A DNA stretch of 7,569 nucleotides from Ilumatobacteraceae bacterium (GCA_019090765.1 JAHRVJ010000244.1:1-7569); one strand, 5' to 3'. Positions 1 through 5,912 are shown, counted from the first letter of the stretch. Numbers and translations are program-made. The notes: generated by a model from the letters alone, not told the origin.

Positions 1-728
1 ATTCGGGTCCGCTCCTCGGGGACAACGCCAGCAGAGACGAGGTAGAGAGCGCTGGTCGCGCATCCACACTCGGGGTGGACAAACAGCTCGGCATCAGGTT
101 CGGACTCGACCCGCTCTTTCAACTCGACACCGTTAATACCCGCGTGGACATGACACTCGCCCATCCAAATGTGCATATTCTCACGGCCGGTCAGACGCTG
201 GACGTGAGCACCGAGAAACTGGTCGGGGCCGAACAGCACTTCTTTGTCGGCAGGAATCGAATTGACGACGTCGACCGCGTTCGACGATGTGCAGCAAATG
301 TCAGTTTCGGCTTTCACTTCGGCAGTTGTATTGACGTAGCTGACAACAACAGCTCCGGGATGCTCGGCCTTCCACGCTCGGAGCTGATCGGCGTTGATCG
401 TTTCGGCAAGGCTGCACCCGGCGGCCGCATCAGGGATCAGGACAGTCTTGTCGTACCCGAGAATCTTCGCTGACTCGGCCATGAAATGAACACCGCAGAA
501 CACAATGGTCGACTCTTCAACTTCAGCCGCGAGCCGCGAGAGGCCAAGTGAGTCACCAGTGTGATGCGCAATGTCTTGGATCTCGGGAAGCTGGTAGTTG
601 TGAGCCAGGATTACGGCATCGCGCTCACGCGCCAACTGCAGCACCTGGTCTTGCCAGTCGCTCGGTAGAACATCCACATCAATAGCTGTGTCGGTCACCT
701 CATCCATCGTAGATGGCGGCGACGGCAT
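1..728 (-). CDS. nadA: Quinolinate synthase NadA, partial (C-terminus off the left edge)
   Basis: Cytosolic [4Fe-4S] enzyme that condenses iminoaspartate with dihydroxyacetone phosphate to give quinolinate in de novo NAD synthesis. Direct translation of the minus strand gives about 242 residues with no stop before the window edge; the family is usually about 340-390 residues, so roughly a third is missing. Seen in order: AHNYQ (about residues 42-46), GDSL (58-61), FCGVHFMAESA (77-87), IPDAAAGCSLAE (98-109), YVNTTAEVKAE (131-141), DICCTSSNA, WMGECHVHAG and HPECGCATS. The Cys of GCSLA and of HPEC match the first two family cluster ligands; the third should lie outside the window. The start is uncertain. 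ATG at 728 follows an in-frame TAA (729-731) and has only a weak GGG at 735-737; ATG at 707, seven codons inside, has no Shine-Dalgarno. The gene lies about 40 bp behind the IclR regulator on the same strand, so they may be cotranscribed. Identity is secure from the motifs. Confidence 0.95.
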   Translation of the reverse strand, partial: MPSPPSTMDEVTDTAIDVDVLPSDWQDQVLQLARERDAVILAHNYQLPEIQDIAHHTGDSLGLSRLAAEVEESTIVFCGVHFMAESAKILGYDKTVLIPDAAAGCSLAETINADQLRAWKAEHPGAVVVSYVNTTAEVKAETDICCTSSNAVDVVNSIPADKEVLFGPDQFLGAHVQRLTGRENMHIWMGECHVHAGINGVELKERVESEPDAELFVHPECGCATSALYLVSAGVVPEERTR

Positions 729-768
729 TTATCGCCCGTCCGAGCCGTCGAGTACTCGCGGGTGTCGC

Positions 769-1416
769 CTAGATCGCCAGGATCTGTGCGGCTCCGATTA
801 CCGCTGCACCAAACCGTTCGCCTGGTTCTCGCGATAAGCGCTCGATCGGTCCGCTAACGGAAACGGCCGCGATGACAGTTCCGTCGCTACCTGTGACTGG
901 TGCGCTCACCGATGCCACACCCGGTTCTCGTTCACCGACGCTCTCGACCCAACCCTGATTGCCGGGGACGCCCGAAAGAACCCGCCCGGCCGACCCCACA
1001 TCCAGTGGTAGTAACGCTCCTTCGGGAACAATCCAACGCAGGCCGTGCGTCGACTCGAGTGAGAGGACACAGCGCCGTTGGGCTCCAATCCCTGCCCCCT
1101 CGCGCACGAATAGTTGGACGCTCTCGCCAGTCGAATCCCGCAGTTCCGTCAGCACCGGCCGAGCGATCTCCGCGAGCGGGAATCGGCTTGCGGCCTCCTG
1201 ACCGAGCGCCGCCAGGCCGTGCCCTAGTTCGAAGCGGCCTTCACCATCACGGCGCAGCAACCCGTGAGCTTCCAGCGCTGACGCCAACCGATGGGCGGTC
1301 GCTCTGGGTAGTCCGGTTGCGAGCAGCAGTTCTTGGAGCGTGACTGGTTTCTCGGCGACGGAACGAAGGATCAACATCGCTTTGTCAATTACACCAACGC
1401 TCGTTACAATTTCCAT
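769..1416 (-). CDS. IclR-family transcriptional regulator, NdgR/AreB/LtbR-like (probable leucine-pathway regulator)
   Basis: A 215-residue DNA-binding regulator. Residues about 5-57 form the IclR winged helix-turn-helix (VTLQELLLATGLPRATAHRL carries the recognition region). From about 70 onward is the effector domain, including SLESTHGLRWIVPEG, PLDVGSAGRVL and the diagnostic stretch SVGEREPGVASVSAPV, then VIAAVSVSGPIERLS. It is somewhat shorter at the C-terminus than the usual ~235-240 residues. The frame stays open upstream to an ATG at 1686, but those 90 residues overlap leuC on the other strand and resemble no IclR N-terminus, so ATG at 1416 is chosen (MEIVTSVGVIDKAM). No clear Shine-Dalgarno precedes it. 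Known of the family: NdgR in Streptomyces, AreB and LtbR in Corynebacterium lie divergent from leuCD and control them, sometimes also themselves. The same divergent position here makes that role likely. The effector and exact regulon are inferred. nadA follows on the same strand. Confidence 0.9.
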   Translation of the reverse strand: MEIVTSVGVIDKAMLILRSVAEKPVTLQELLLATGLPRATAHRLASALEAHGLLRRDGEGRFELGHGLAALGQEAASRFPLAEIARPVLTELRDSTGESVQLFVREGAGIGAQRRCVLSLESTHGLRWIVPEGALLPLDVGSAGRVLSGVPGNQGWVESVGEREPGVASVSAPVTGSDGTVIAAVSVSGPIERLSREPGERFGAAVIGAAQILAI

Positions 1417-1431
1417 ATTGCAGGAACCATA

Positions 1432-1446
1432 TCTCACATACTGAGA
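1432..1446. promoter_or_regulatory. Candidate operator for the IclR-type regulator (TCTCA-N5-TGAGA)
   Basis: Perfect 5-bp inverted repeat with a 5-bp spacer, TCTCACATACTGAGA, the only clear dyad in the leuC/regulator gap. IclR proteins bind such short dyads as dimers or tetramers. It overlaps the leuC -10 candidate, which fits repression by blocking RNA polymerase. The dyad is seen directly; that this regulator binds it is inferred from position. Confidence 0.55.
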
Positions 1447-1473
1447 CACCCGCAAGAAGTCCTTCAACCTCTC

Positions 1474-1479
1474 AAGGAG
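1474..1479 (+). promoter_or_regulatory. Ribosome-binding site of leuC
   Basis: AAGGAG followed by a 7-nt spacer and ATG at 1487. This is the strongest Shine-Dalgarno in the window and fixes the leuC start. Confidence 0.85.
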
Positions 1480-1486
1480 CAACAAC

Positions 1487-2896
1487 ATGGGCAAGACTCT
1501 CCCCGAAAAGGTTTGGGACCACCATGTCGTCCATGCCGAGCCTGGTGAACCCGACCTGCTGTATATCGACCTCCACCTCGTCCACGAGGTCACGAGCCCG
1601 CAAGCCTTCGAAGGATTGAAGATCAGCGGCCGTAAGGTGCGCCGCCCCGACCTGACCCTCGCCACCGAAGACCACAACGTCCCCACCGCCGACCTTCACC
1701 TGCCCCTCGCTGATGAGATTTCGGCGAAGCAAATCGAAACACTGAGGGTGAACACCGCCGAACACGGCATCACCAACTTCCCGATGGGCCACGAGAGCCA
1801 GGGCATTGTGCATGTGATCAGCCCCGAGCAAGGCCGCACGCTGCCAGGCATGACCATCGTCTGCGGCGATTCGCATACCGCCACTCACGGCGCCTTCGGC
1901 GCGCTGGCATTCGGGATCGGCACCAGCGAAGTCGAGCACGTGTTGGCGACCCAGACTCTTCCCCAGCAACGACCAAAGTGGATGTCGGTCACAGTTGACG
2001 GCGAACTCGCCGAAGGCGTCACCGCGAAGGATGTGATTCTGGCGATCCTCGCTGAGATTGGTACTGGCGGCGGCATCGGCCACGTCATCGAATATCGCGG
2101 CTCGGTCATTCGATCACTATCGATGGAAGGCCGCATGACGGTCTGCAACATGTCGATCGAGGCGGGGGCCAAGGCTGGCCTAATCGCCCCCGACCAAACC
2201 ACGTTCGACTACCTCCACGGTCGCGAGAAGAGCCCGCAGGGTGAGGCCTGGGACGCGGCGGTCGAACACTGGAAATCGCTCTACTCAGATGACGACGCAG
2301 TGTGGGACAAAGAGGTCACGATCGACGGTTCAGCCATCACTCATCACGTGACCTGGGGAACCAACCCTGGCCAAGTCGCCCCGATCGATCAGCCGCTGCC
2401 GTCCCCCGACGACTTCGACAACGCAACCGCCCGAGAGACCGTGGCCCGCGCGCTGGAGTACATGGACCTTGAGGCGGGAACGCTGATGCGCGACGTAGCC
2501 GTTGACACAGTGTTCATTGGGTCCTGCACGAACAGTCGAATCGAAGACCTACGCGCCGCCGCAGCGGTAATGGACGGCCGAACGGTGACCGTCGAGCGCG
2601 TCATGGTCGTACCAGGCAGCCATGCGGTCAAGGCGCAGGCAATCGAGGAGGGCCTCGACCAGATCTTCGTGGCCGCTGGTGCCGACTGGCGTGAACCCGG
2701 GTGCTCAATGTGTCTTGCCATGAACCCCGACAAGCTGCAGCCCGGTGAGCGAGCCGCTAGCACTAGCAACCGCAACTTCGAGGGCCGGCAGGGACGGGGC
2801 GGCCGCACCCACCTCGTTTCACCCGAAGTCGCCGCGGCAACCGCTGTGCGAGGGAAATTCAGTACACCTGCCGACCTGGAAGGCAACGCATCATGA
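1487..2896 (+). CDS. leuC: 3-isopropylmalate dehydratase (isomerase) large subunit LeuC
   Basis: Large subunit of the heterodimeric [4Fe-4S] isomerase that interconverts 2- and 3-isopropylmalate, the second step committed to leucine; cytosolic. At 469 residues it has full family length. The start is set by AAGGAG seven bases upstream and by the typical opening MGKTLPEKVWDHHVV. Motifs seen: DLHLVHEVTSPQAFEGL (28-44), TEDHNVPT (60-67), CGDSHTATHGAFGALAFGIG (126-145), GRMTVCNMSIEAGAKAG (215-231), FIGSCTNSR (343-351), GCSMCLAMNPDKL (405-417) and NRNFEGRQG (428-436). The cluster ligands are C347, C406 and C409, with the family's spacing. Its TGA overlaps the leuD ATG by 4 bp, implying translational coupling and matched subunit production. 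Regulation probably acts through the divergent IclR-type protein at the dyad upstream. Nothing is missing or odd; identity is essentially certain. Confidence 0.98.
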   Translation: MGKTLPEKVWDHHVVHAEPGEPDLLYIDLHLVHEVTSPQAFEGLKISGRKVRRPDLTLATEDHNVPTADLHLPLADEISAKQIETLRVNTAEHGITNFPMGHESQGIVHVISPEQGRTLPGMTIVCGDSHTATHGAFGALAFGIGTSEVEHVLATQTLPQQRPKWMSVTVDGELAEGVTAKDVILAILAEIGTGGGIGHVIEYRGSVIRSLSMEGRMTVCNMSIEAGAKAGLIAPDQTTFDYLHGREKSPQGEAWDAAVEHWKSLYSDDDAVWDKEVTIDGSAITHHVTWGTNPGQVAPIDQPLPSPDDFDNATARETVARALEYMDLEAGTLMRDVAVDTVFIGSCTNSRIEDLRAAAAVMDGRTVTVERVMVVPGSHAVKAQAIEEGLDQIFVAAGADWREPGCSMCLAMNPDKLQPGERAASTSNRNFEGRQGRGGRTHLVSPEVAAATAVRGKFSTPADLEGNAS

Positions 2897-3477
2897 AGTC
2901 CGTCGACGTGATCACCGGTACAGGCGTGCCGCTCAAACGATCCGATGTTGATACCGATCAGATCATTCCCGCCGACTGGCTGAAGCGAGTAGAGCGCACA
3001 GGGTTCGAGAAGGGCCTGTTTTCAGCCTGGCGCGACGACCGCGATTTCGTTCTCAACGACGAGCGCTACGCCCACGCCAACGTGCTGGTCGCCGGGCCCG
3101 CGTTCGGAGTGGGGTCATCGCGTGAGCACGCTGTTTGGGCCCTCCACCAACACGGCTTTGAGGCAGTCATTGCACCGAGCTTCTCCGACATCTTCAGCAA
3201 CAACTGCACCAAGAACGGGCTGGTGCCCGTGGTGTTGCCAGAGGCGATGGTCGAGTCAATTTGGGCTGCGATCGAAGCCGACCATGAGACCCAGATCATT
3301 GTCGACGTCCAGAAACTGCGAGTCGAGGTTCCCGCTGCCGACATCAACGAACCTTTCCCGATGGACCCCGCTACTCAACACCGTCTGCTCAACGGCCTTG
3401 ACGACATCGGTATCACGATGGACAAATCCCGTCACATCGACAGTTACGAACAAGACCGCCACGTCTGGCTTCCCTGA
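2893..3477 (+). CDS. leuD: 3-isopropylmalate dehydratase (isomerase) small subunit LeuD
   Basis: Small swivelling-domain subunit that completes the isopropylmalate isomerase active site with LeuC. It has 194 residues, normal for a bacterial LeuD. Motifs: an early DTDQIIPADWL (20-30), the substrate-binding GVGSSREHAVWAL (72-84), and FSDIFSNNCTKNGL (97-110). The C-terminal part (DPATQHRLLNGLDDIGITM) is typical of actinobacterial sequences. The ATG overlaps the leuC stop as ATGA, so ribosomes finishing leuC can restart here; no separate Shine-Dalgarno is evident. The stop at 3475-3477 lies 24 bp from the stop of the convergent kinase gene, and I see no good intrinsic terminator in that gap. Identity is essentially certain. 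Confidence 0.98.
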   Translation: MKSVDVITGTGVPLKRSDVDTDQIIPADWLKRVERTGFEKGLFSAWRDDRDFVLNDERYAHANVLVAGPAFGVGSSREHAVWALHQHGFEAVIAPSFSDIFSNNCTKNGLVPVVLPEAMVESIWAAIEADHETQIIVDVQKLRVEVPAADINEPFPMDPATQHRLLNGLDDIGITMDKSRHIDSYEQDRHVWLP

Positions 3478-3501
3478 CCAGCTACGGAGGCGGCAAATTC
3501 G

Positions 3502-4389
3502 TCAGGGCGTCGGCAATAACGCGTTGAGTAACTGCGTTCCCATTCGCTGAAAGCGCTCATTGTCAGCGGAATACAACAGGTAGAGGAGCGCAAAGTGCAG
3601 CGCCCATGCCTCCGCTCGGCGCCAGGTTGCATCGTCGACATTTCCAGCCGCCGAACGCAGCACATCACGCTCGGGCGGCTCGAACATCATCCACGCAATC
3701 GCGAAGTCAACCGCAGGGTCGCACGCCGTCAAGTCACCGAAATCGATGACCGCGCTCAACGCTCCATTCGCCACGAGCACGTTCGCTGTGTGGAGGTCGC
3801 CATGAACCCAGACCGCCTCCTGATCCCATTCAGACGCTCCCGATAGGTCGGCCCAATGCGCTGCGACGGCGGTACTGTCGATCAGCTTGCCAAGTTTCTC
3901 GAGGTTCGACGCGACTCGCTGGCCAAGGTCGCCCACCGGACCCCCGCGGTAGGGGTTAATGGGAGCCTCGGGCGGCGCTGGTTGATGAAGCGCCTGCAGG
4001 AATTCACCGAGGCGGCGAGCGTCAACTAGCGGATCGGCAAGCCTCGTGTCGGCCGCGGGCTCGCCATCTAGCCACGGACAAACACTCCACTTCCACGGGT
4101 AGTCGCCACTCGGCACGCCAACACGGGTTGGCGCGGGTATCGGCAGGGGAAGGCGCGGGGCCAACGCGCCCAACCAGCGTTGCTCGTGCTCAACCAAATC
4201 CGCTGCCATCTGTCGACGGGGCAGCCGAACGGTGAACTCATCGCCAAGACGGAACAACACATTGTCCCAGCCATTGGCCAGCGGGCTCAGCGGGAGTTCG
4301 GCTAGGGCGGGGTGCTGGCACTCCAACAAGCCACGTACCAGATCGGCAGTGACTTCAAACTCCGCGGCGGGCGTATTCTGCACCGCCAC
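3502..4389 (-). CDS. APH-family phosphotransferase (aminoglycoside/choline kinase-like fold)
   Basis: A 295-residue cytosolic kinase of the APH family (protein-kinase-like fold). Seen: an N-lobe with NGWDNVLFRLGDEFTVRLPRR (about 39-59); an E in VEHEQRWL; a hinge KWSVCPWLDGE (100-110); the catalytic loop HGDLHTANV (196-204, Asp198 the expected base); the metal-binding IDFGD (215-219); and DPAVDFAIAWMM (224-235). These key residues are intact, so the protein should be active. The substrate cannot be told from sequence: many relatives act on unknown small molecules, and resistance should not be assumed. The frame extends upstream to 4554 inside the helicase gene, but that part is unlike the family. 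GTG at 4389, 4 nt after the helicase stop, gives the expected N-terminus; GTG at 4383 is an alternative. Neither has a clear Shine-Dalgarno, so translation probably depends on the helicase gene ahead of it. Confidence 0.85.
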   Translation of the reverse strand: MAVQNTPAAEFEVTADLVRGLLECQHPALAELPLSPLANGWDNVLFRLGDEFTVRLPRRQMAADLVEHEQRWLGALAPRLPLPIPAPTRVGVPSGDYPWKWSVCPWLDGEPAADTRLADPLVDARRLGEFLQALHQPAPPEAPINPYRGGPVGDLGQRVASNLEKLGKLIDSTAVAAHWADLSGASEWDQEAVWVHGDLHTANVLVANGALSAVIDFGDLTACDPAVDFAIAWMMFEPPERDVLRSAAGNVDDATWRRAEAWALHFALLYLLYSADNERFQRMGTQLLNALLPTP

Positions 4390-4393
4390 AAAA

Positions 4394-5689
4394 TCAGTCG
4401 GTCTCGAACTCGGAGAGGTCGAGCAACCGAGCGTCGTTAGAAAACACTTCAGTTGCCTTCTCGTTCGGAAGGCGCATGCCACGTTGCAGGATCCGAACCT
4501 GGGTGTGCTGGTTGTATTCGACCAGCGTGACTGCCCAGCCATCGCGCCCCGCACGAGCTGTTCGCCCTGAGCGGTGTAGGTAATCCTTCACATCTTTCGC
4601 GGGTTGATAGTGAATCACCGCGCCGATGTCGTCAATGTCGATTCCACGTGCCGCCACATCAGTGGCAACCAAGATCGCCAGCTTGCCCTCAGCGAACTTG
4701 CGCAACACCCTCTCGCGCGCACTCTGCTGCATATCGCCATGCAACGGAGAGGCGTCGATTCCGAGGTCGTCGAGATTGTTAGCAACTCTGTCGCAAGTGC
4801 GTTTGGTTTGGCAGAACACCAAGAGCTTCGGGATGCTCTTACCGATCGAGCCGATCACCTTGTCTTTGTCCATGTGATGCGCGGCCAGGAACAGGTGATG
4901 CATCGTTCCAACGGTGTCGGTTGGATCGTCAATCGCGACTGTCTCGGGTTCGTCTTGATAGTGCTTGATGAGGTGACCTACGTCGCCGTCAAGGGTGGCT
5001 GAGAACAGCATCGTTTGACTGCGTCCGGTGCAGTGCCTGAGGATCCACTCGACCTGCGGCGTGAACCCGTCGTCGGCCATCCGGTCAGCTTCGTCAAGGG
5101 TGACGATCTGGCAATCTTCGAGCGCAACCTCACCTGACTTCATCAAGTCGATCAGCCGCAAAGGAGTCGCGACGACAACCTCGACACCCTTGGCCAGCTC
5201 ATCGATCTGGTGATGTCGCGAAGCGCCGCCGTACACCGGCAAGACGGTCATGTCGGCGTGCTGCGCAATCGGCTGCAACACCTCGGCGACCTGCACGGCC
5301 AGTTCACGGGTCGGCACCAACACGAGACCAAGCGGCCGCGAAGGTTCGGCGACATCGGTAATCCGGGCGAGCATCGGCACACCGAACGCCAACGTCTTAC
5401 CCGAACCGGTGCGCGCCCTACCGCACACATCCTTGCCCGTCATTGCAACGGGCACCGCTTCGGTCTGAATACTGAATGGCTTGGCGAAGCCACAGGCCGC
5501 GAGCCCGTCATCGATTCTCGACGGCACACCCAACGCGGCGAAACCTGTCGGAGCCTCAACCGGCGGAAGCGACTTGGTCGATGTCAAGTTCGACTTGTTG
5601 ACATGGCTAGCGTCAGAGGGACGTTCTGAGGGGCGGCTTTGACGGCGCCGTCGGCGAGGCGCTCCTCGTCGGGCTGTTTGATCTGTCAT
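4394..5689 (-). CDS. DEAD-box ATP-dependent RNA helicase (RhlE/CsdA-like core)
   Basis: A 431-residue RNA-dependent ATPase that remodels RNA or RNP, with both RecA-like domains. Numbered from ATG 5689: an Arg-rich tail (RRGAPRRRRRQSRPSERP, about 7-24), the Q motif with Gln75, Walker A ARTGSGKT (92-99), PTRELA (126-131), GG (154-155), DEAD (199-202), SAT (230-232), VFCQT (291-295), HGD (317-319), ATDVAARGIDI (342-352) and HRSGRTARAGR (372-382). Only about 50 residues follow, so there is no long C-terminal tail. Motif Ib reads TPLR rather than TPGR (175-178). The frame is open to an ATG at 5767, but those 26 extra residues cross the promoter and leader region of leuA, so the start at 5689 (MTDQTARRG) is preferred. 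Only GGGA about 6 nt upstream hints at a ribosome site. Roles of such proteins include cold adaptation, ribosome assembly and mRNA decay; which applies here is not visible. The kinase gene follows after 4 nt. Confidence 0.93.
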   Translation of the reverse strand: MTDQTARRGAPRRRRRQSRPSERPSDASHVNKSNLTSTKSLPPVEAPTGFAALGVPSRIDDGLAACGFAKPFSIQTEAVPVAMTGKDVCGRARTGSGKTLAFGVPMLARITDVAEPSRPLGLVLVPTRELAVQVAEVLQPIAQHADMTVLPVYGGASRHHQIDELAKGVEVVVATPLRLIDLMKSGEVALEDCQIVTLDEADRMADDGFTPQVEWILRHCTGRSQTMLFSATLDGDVGHLIKHYQDEPETVAIDDPTDTVGTMHHLFLAAHHMDKDKVIGSIGKSIPKLLVFCQTKRTCDRVANNLDDLGIDASPLHGDMQQSARERVLRKFAEGKLAILVATDVAARGIDIDDIGAVIHYQPAKDVKDYLHRSGRTARAGRDGWAVTLVEYNQHTQVRILQRGMRLPNEKATEVFSNDARLLDLSEFETD

Positions 5690-5699
5690 TGTGCATCCC

Positions 5700-5705
5700 A
5701 GCGTA
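5700..5705 (-). promoter_or_regulatory. Candidate -10 box of the helicase gene
   Basis: On the minus strand TACGCT (preceded by GA) fits the loose actinobacterial TAnnnT -10. It would start transcription near 5692-5694, only a few bases before the ATG at 5689, giving an almost leaderless mRNA. No -35 is apparent. Inference from spacing only. Confidence 0.4.
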
Positions 5706-5743
5706 TCGGGCAGGCTTCCCCCAACGCGAGATCCCCCACCTCG

Positions 5744-5752
5744 TGCTACGCT
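5744..5752 (+). promoter_or_regulatory. Candidate extended -10 promoter of the leuA leader
   Basis: TGC TACGCT is an extended -10 of the TGn-TAnnnT kind. The expected start point, 7-8 bases downstream, is A5760 or A5761, which is the first base of the leader-peptide ATG. No convincing -35 is seen, as is common for extended -10 promoters. The position immediately before the attenuator supports the call. Confidence 0.55.
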
Positions 5753-5760
5753 GCTGCGCA

Positions 5761-5793
5761 ATGACACGGCGCGAACTGCTTCTACTTATGTAG
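5761..5793 (+). CDS. leuA leader peptide (MTRRELLLLM), leucine attenuator sensor
   Basis: A 10-codon frame, ATG to TAG, encoding MTRRELLLLM. Four consecutive Leu codons (5776-5787: CTG CTT CTA CTT) include CTA and CTT, which look less used in the neighbouring genes than CTG or CTC, so a shortage of charged leucyl-tRNA should stall the ribosome. The TAG is followed directly by a hairpin, then a terminator, then leuA. No Shine-Dalgarno is present; the promoter placement suggests the mRNA begins at or one base before the ATG, so the peptide would be translated leaderlessly. Leucine-rich leader peptides upstream of leuA are a known class in Actinobacteria. The product itself probably has no function beyond being translated. 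Confidence 0.88.
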   Translation: MTRRELLLLM

Positions 5794-5821
5794 GGCGAAC
5801 GCCAGTCAAACGCGTTCGCCC
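5793..5821 (+). ncRNA. Leader hairpin 1 of the leuA attenuator
   Basis: A perfect 10-bp stem: GGGCGAACGC (5793-5802) pairs with GCGTTCGCCC (5812-5821) around a 9-nt loop (5803-5811). The 5' arm begins in the last base of the leader-peptide stop codon. A ribosome at the stop codon should cover this arm, while one stalled at the first Leu codon should leave it free, so its folding should depend on leucine supply. No T-run follows, so it is not itself a terminator. Pairing is seen directly; function is inferred. Confidence 0.8.
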
Positions 5822-5824
5822 GTC

Positions 5825-5860
5825 AACCCCCGCCCAGCAGGTCGGGGGTTTTTGCTTTTT
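5825..5860 (+). terminator. Attenuator (intrinsic terminator) upstream of leuA
   Basis: An 8-bp stem, AACCCCCG (5825-5832) with CGGGGGTT (5843-5850), around a 10-nt loop that can pair two further bases (5834-5835 with 5840-5841). It is followed by a T-run, TTTTT-GC-TTTTT (5849-5860). It lies after the leader peptide and about 58 bp before leuA, so it should end transcription early when leucine is plentiful. A strong match to an intrinsic terminator. Confidence 0.88.
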
Positions 5861-5908
5861 CCAGCCGCTTCCGGCGCCACGTCCCACTATTGAGCTCATT
5901 GCCAAATC

Positions 5909-5912
5909 GGAG
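5909..5912 (+). promoter_or_regulatory. Ribosome-binding site of leuA
   Basis: GGAG (in CGGAG) with a 6-nt spacer to ATG 5919. It favours this start over the in-frame ATGs at codons 6 and 11. The stretch from the terminator to this site (5861-5908) shows nothing else recognisable. Confidence 0.75.

Larger units (their letters stand above)
1417..1486. promoter_or_regulatory. Divergent iclR-type regulator / leuC promoter region
   Basis: A 70-bp gap between two start codons facing apart, which must hold both promoters unless transcription starts inside a gene. It contains a perfect inverted repeat (1432-1446). Within its spacer lies CATACT (1437-1442), a weak -10 candidate for leuC matching TATAAT at four of six positions, without a convincing -35. 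I could not assign the regulator's own promoter. A CCATAT direct repeat (1413-1418 and 1427-1432) flanks the regulator start; its meaning is unclear. Promoter positions are inference. Confidence 0.6.

Noticed and set aside
75..473. A 132-codon plus-strand frame
   Set aside because: It is the opposite strand of nadA, which has unmistakable motifs on the minus strand; the plus-strand product resembles nothing.
1407..1420. CAAT-N6-ATTG inverted repeat and CCATAT direct repeat around the regulator start
   Set aside because: The arms are too short and AT-rich to distinguish from chance; the TCTCA/TGAGA dyad is the better operator candidate.
1417..1686. A 90-residue N-terminal extension of the IclR-type regulator
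   Set aside because: It lies wholly over the leuC start region and the promoter gap, looks unlike any IclR N-terminus, and MEIVTSVGVIDKAM at 1416 is a normal start for this family.
1472..2083. A 203-codon minus-strand frame antisense to leuC
   Set aside because: It is a long antisense frame of the kind produced by GC-rich codon bias in leuC, with no recognisable domain and no ribosome site.
2389..2886. A 165-codon minus-strand frame antisense to the leuC 3' end
   Set aside because: The product is low-complexity, rich in Ser/Arg/Ala, and mirrors leuC coding bias; no domain is seen.
3478..3501. Possible bidirectional terminator between the convergent leuD and kinase genes
   Set aside because: The 24-bp gap has no stable stem and no T-run on either strand.
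3502..4389. Antibiotic-resistance gene (aminoglycoside phosphotransferase)
   Set aside because: Only the general APH-fold motifs are present, and the gene sits in a housekeeping context next to a helicase; nothing indicates an aminoglycoside substrate.
4390..4554. A 55-residue N-terminal extension of the kinase
   Set aside because: It overlaps the 3' end of the helicase gene in another frame and has no kinase character; the family N-terminus begins at about the GTG codons 4389/4383.
5690..5767. A 26-residue N-terminal extension of the helicase
   Set aside because: It would read through the divergent promoter and overlap the leuA leader peptide; MTDQTARRG at 5689 is the natural start.
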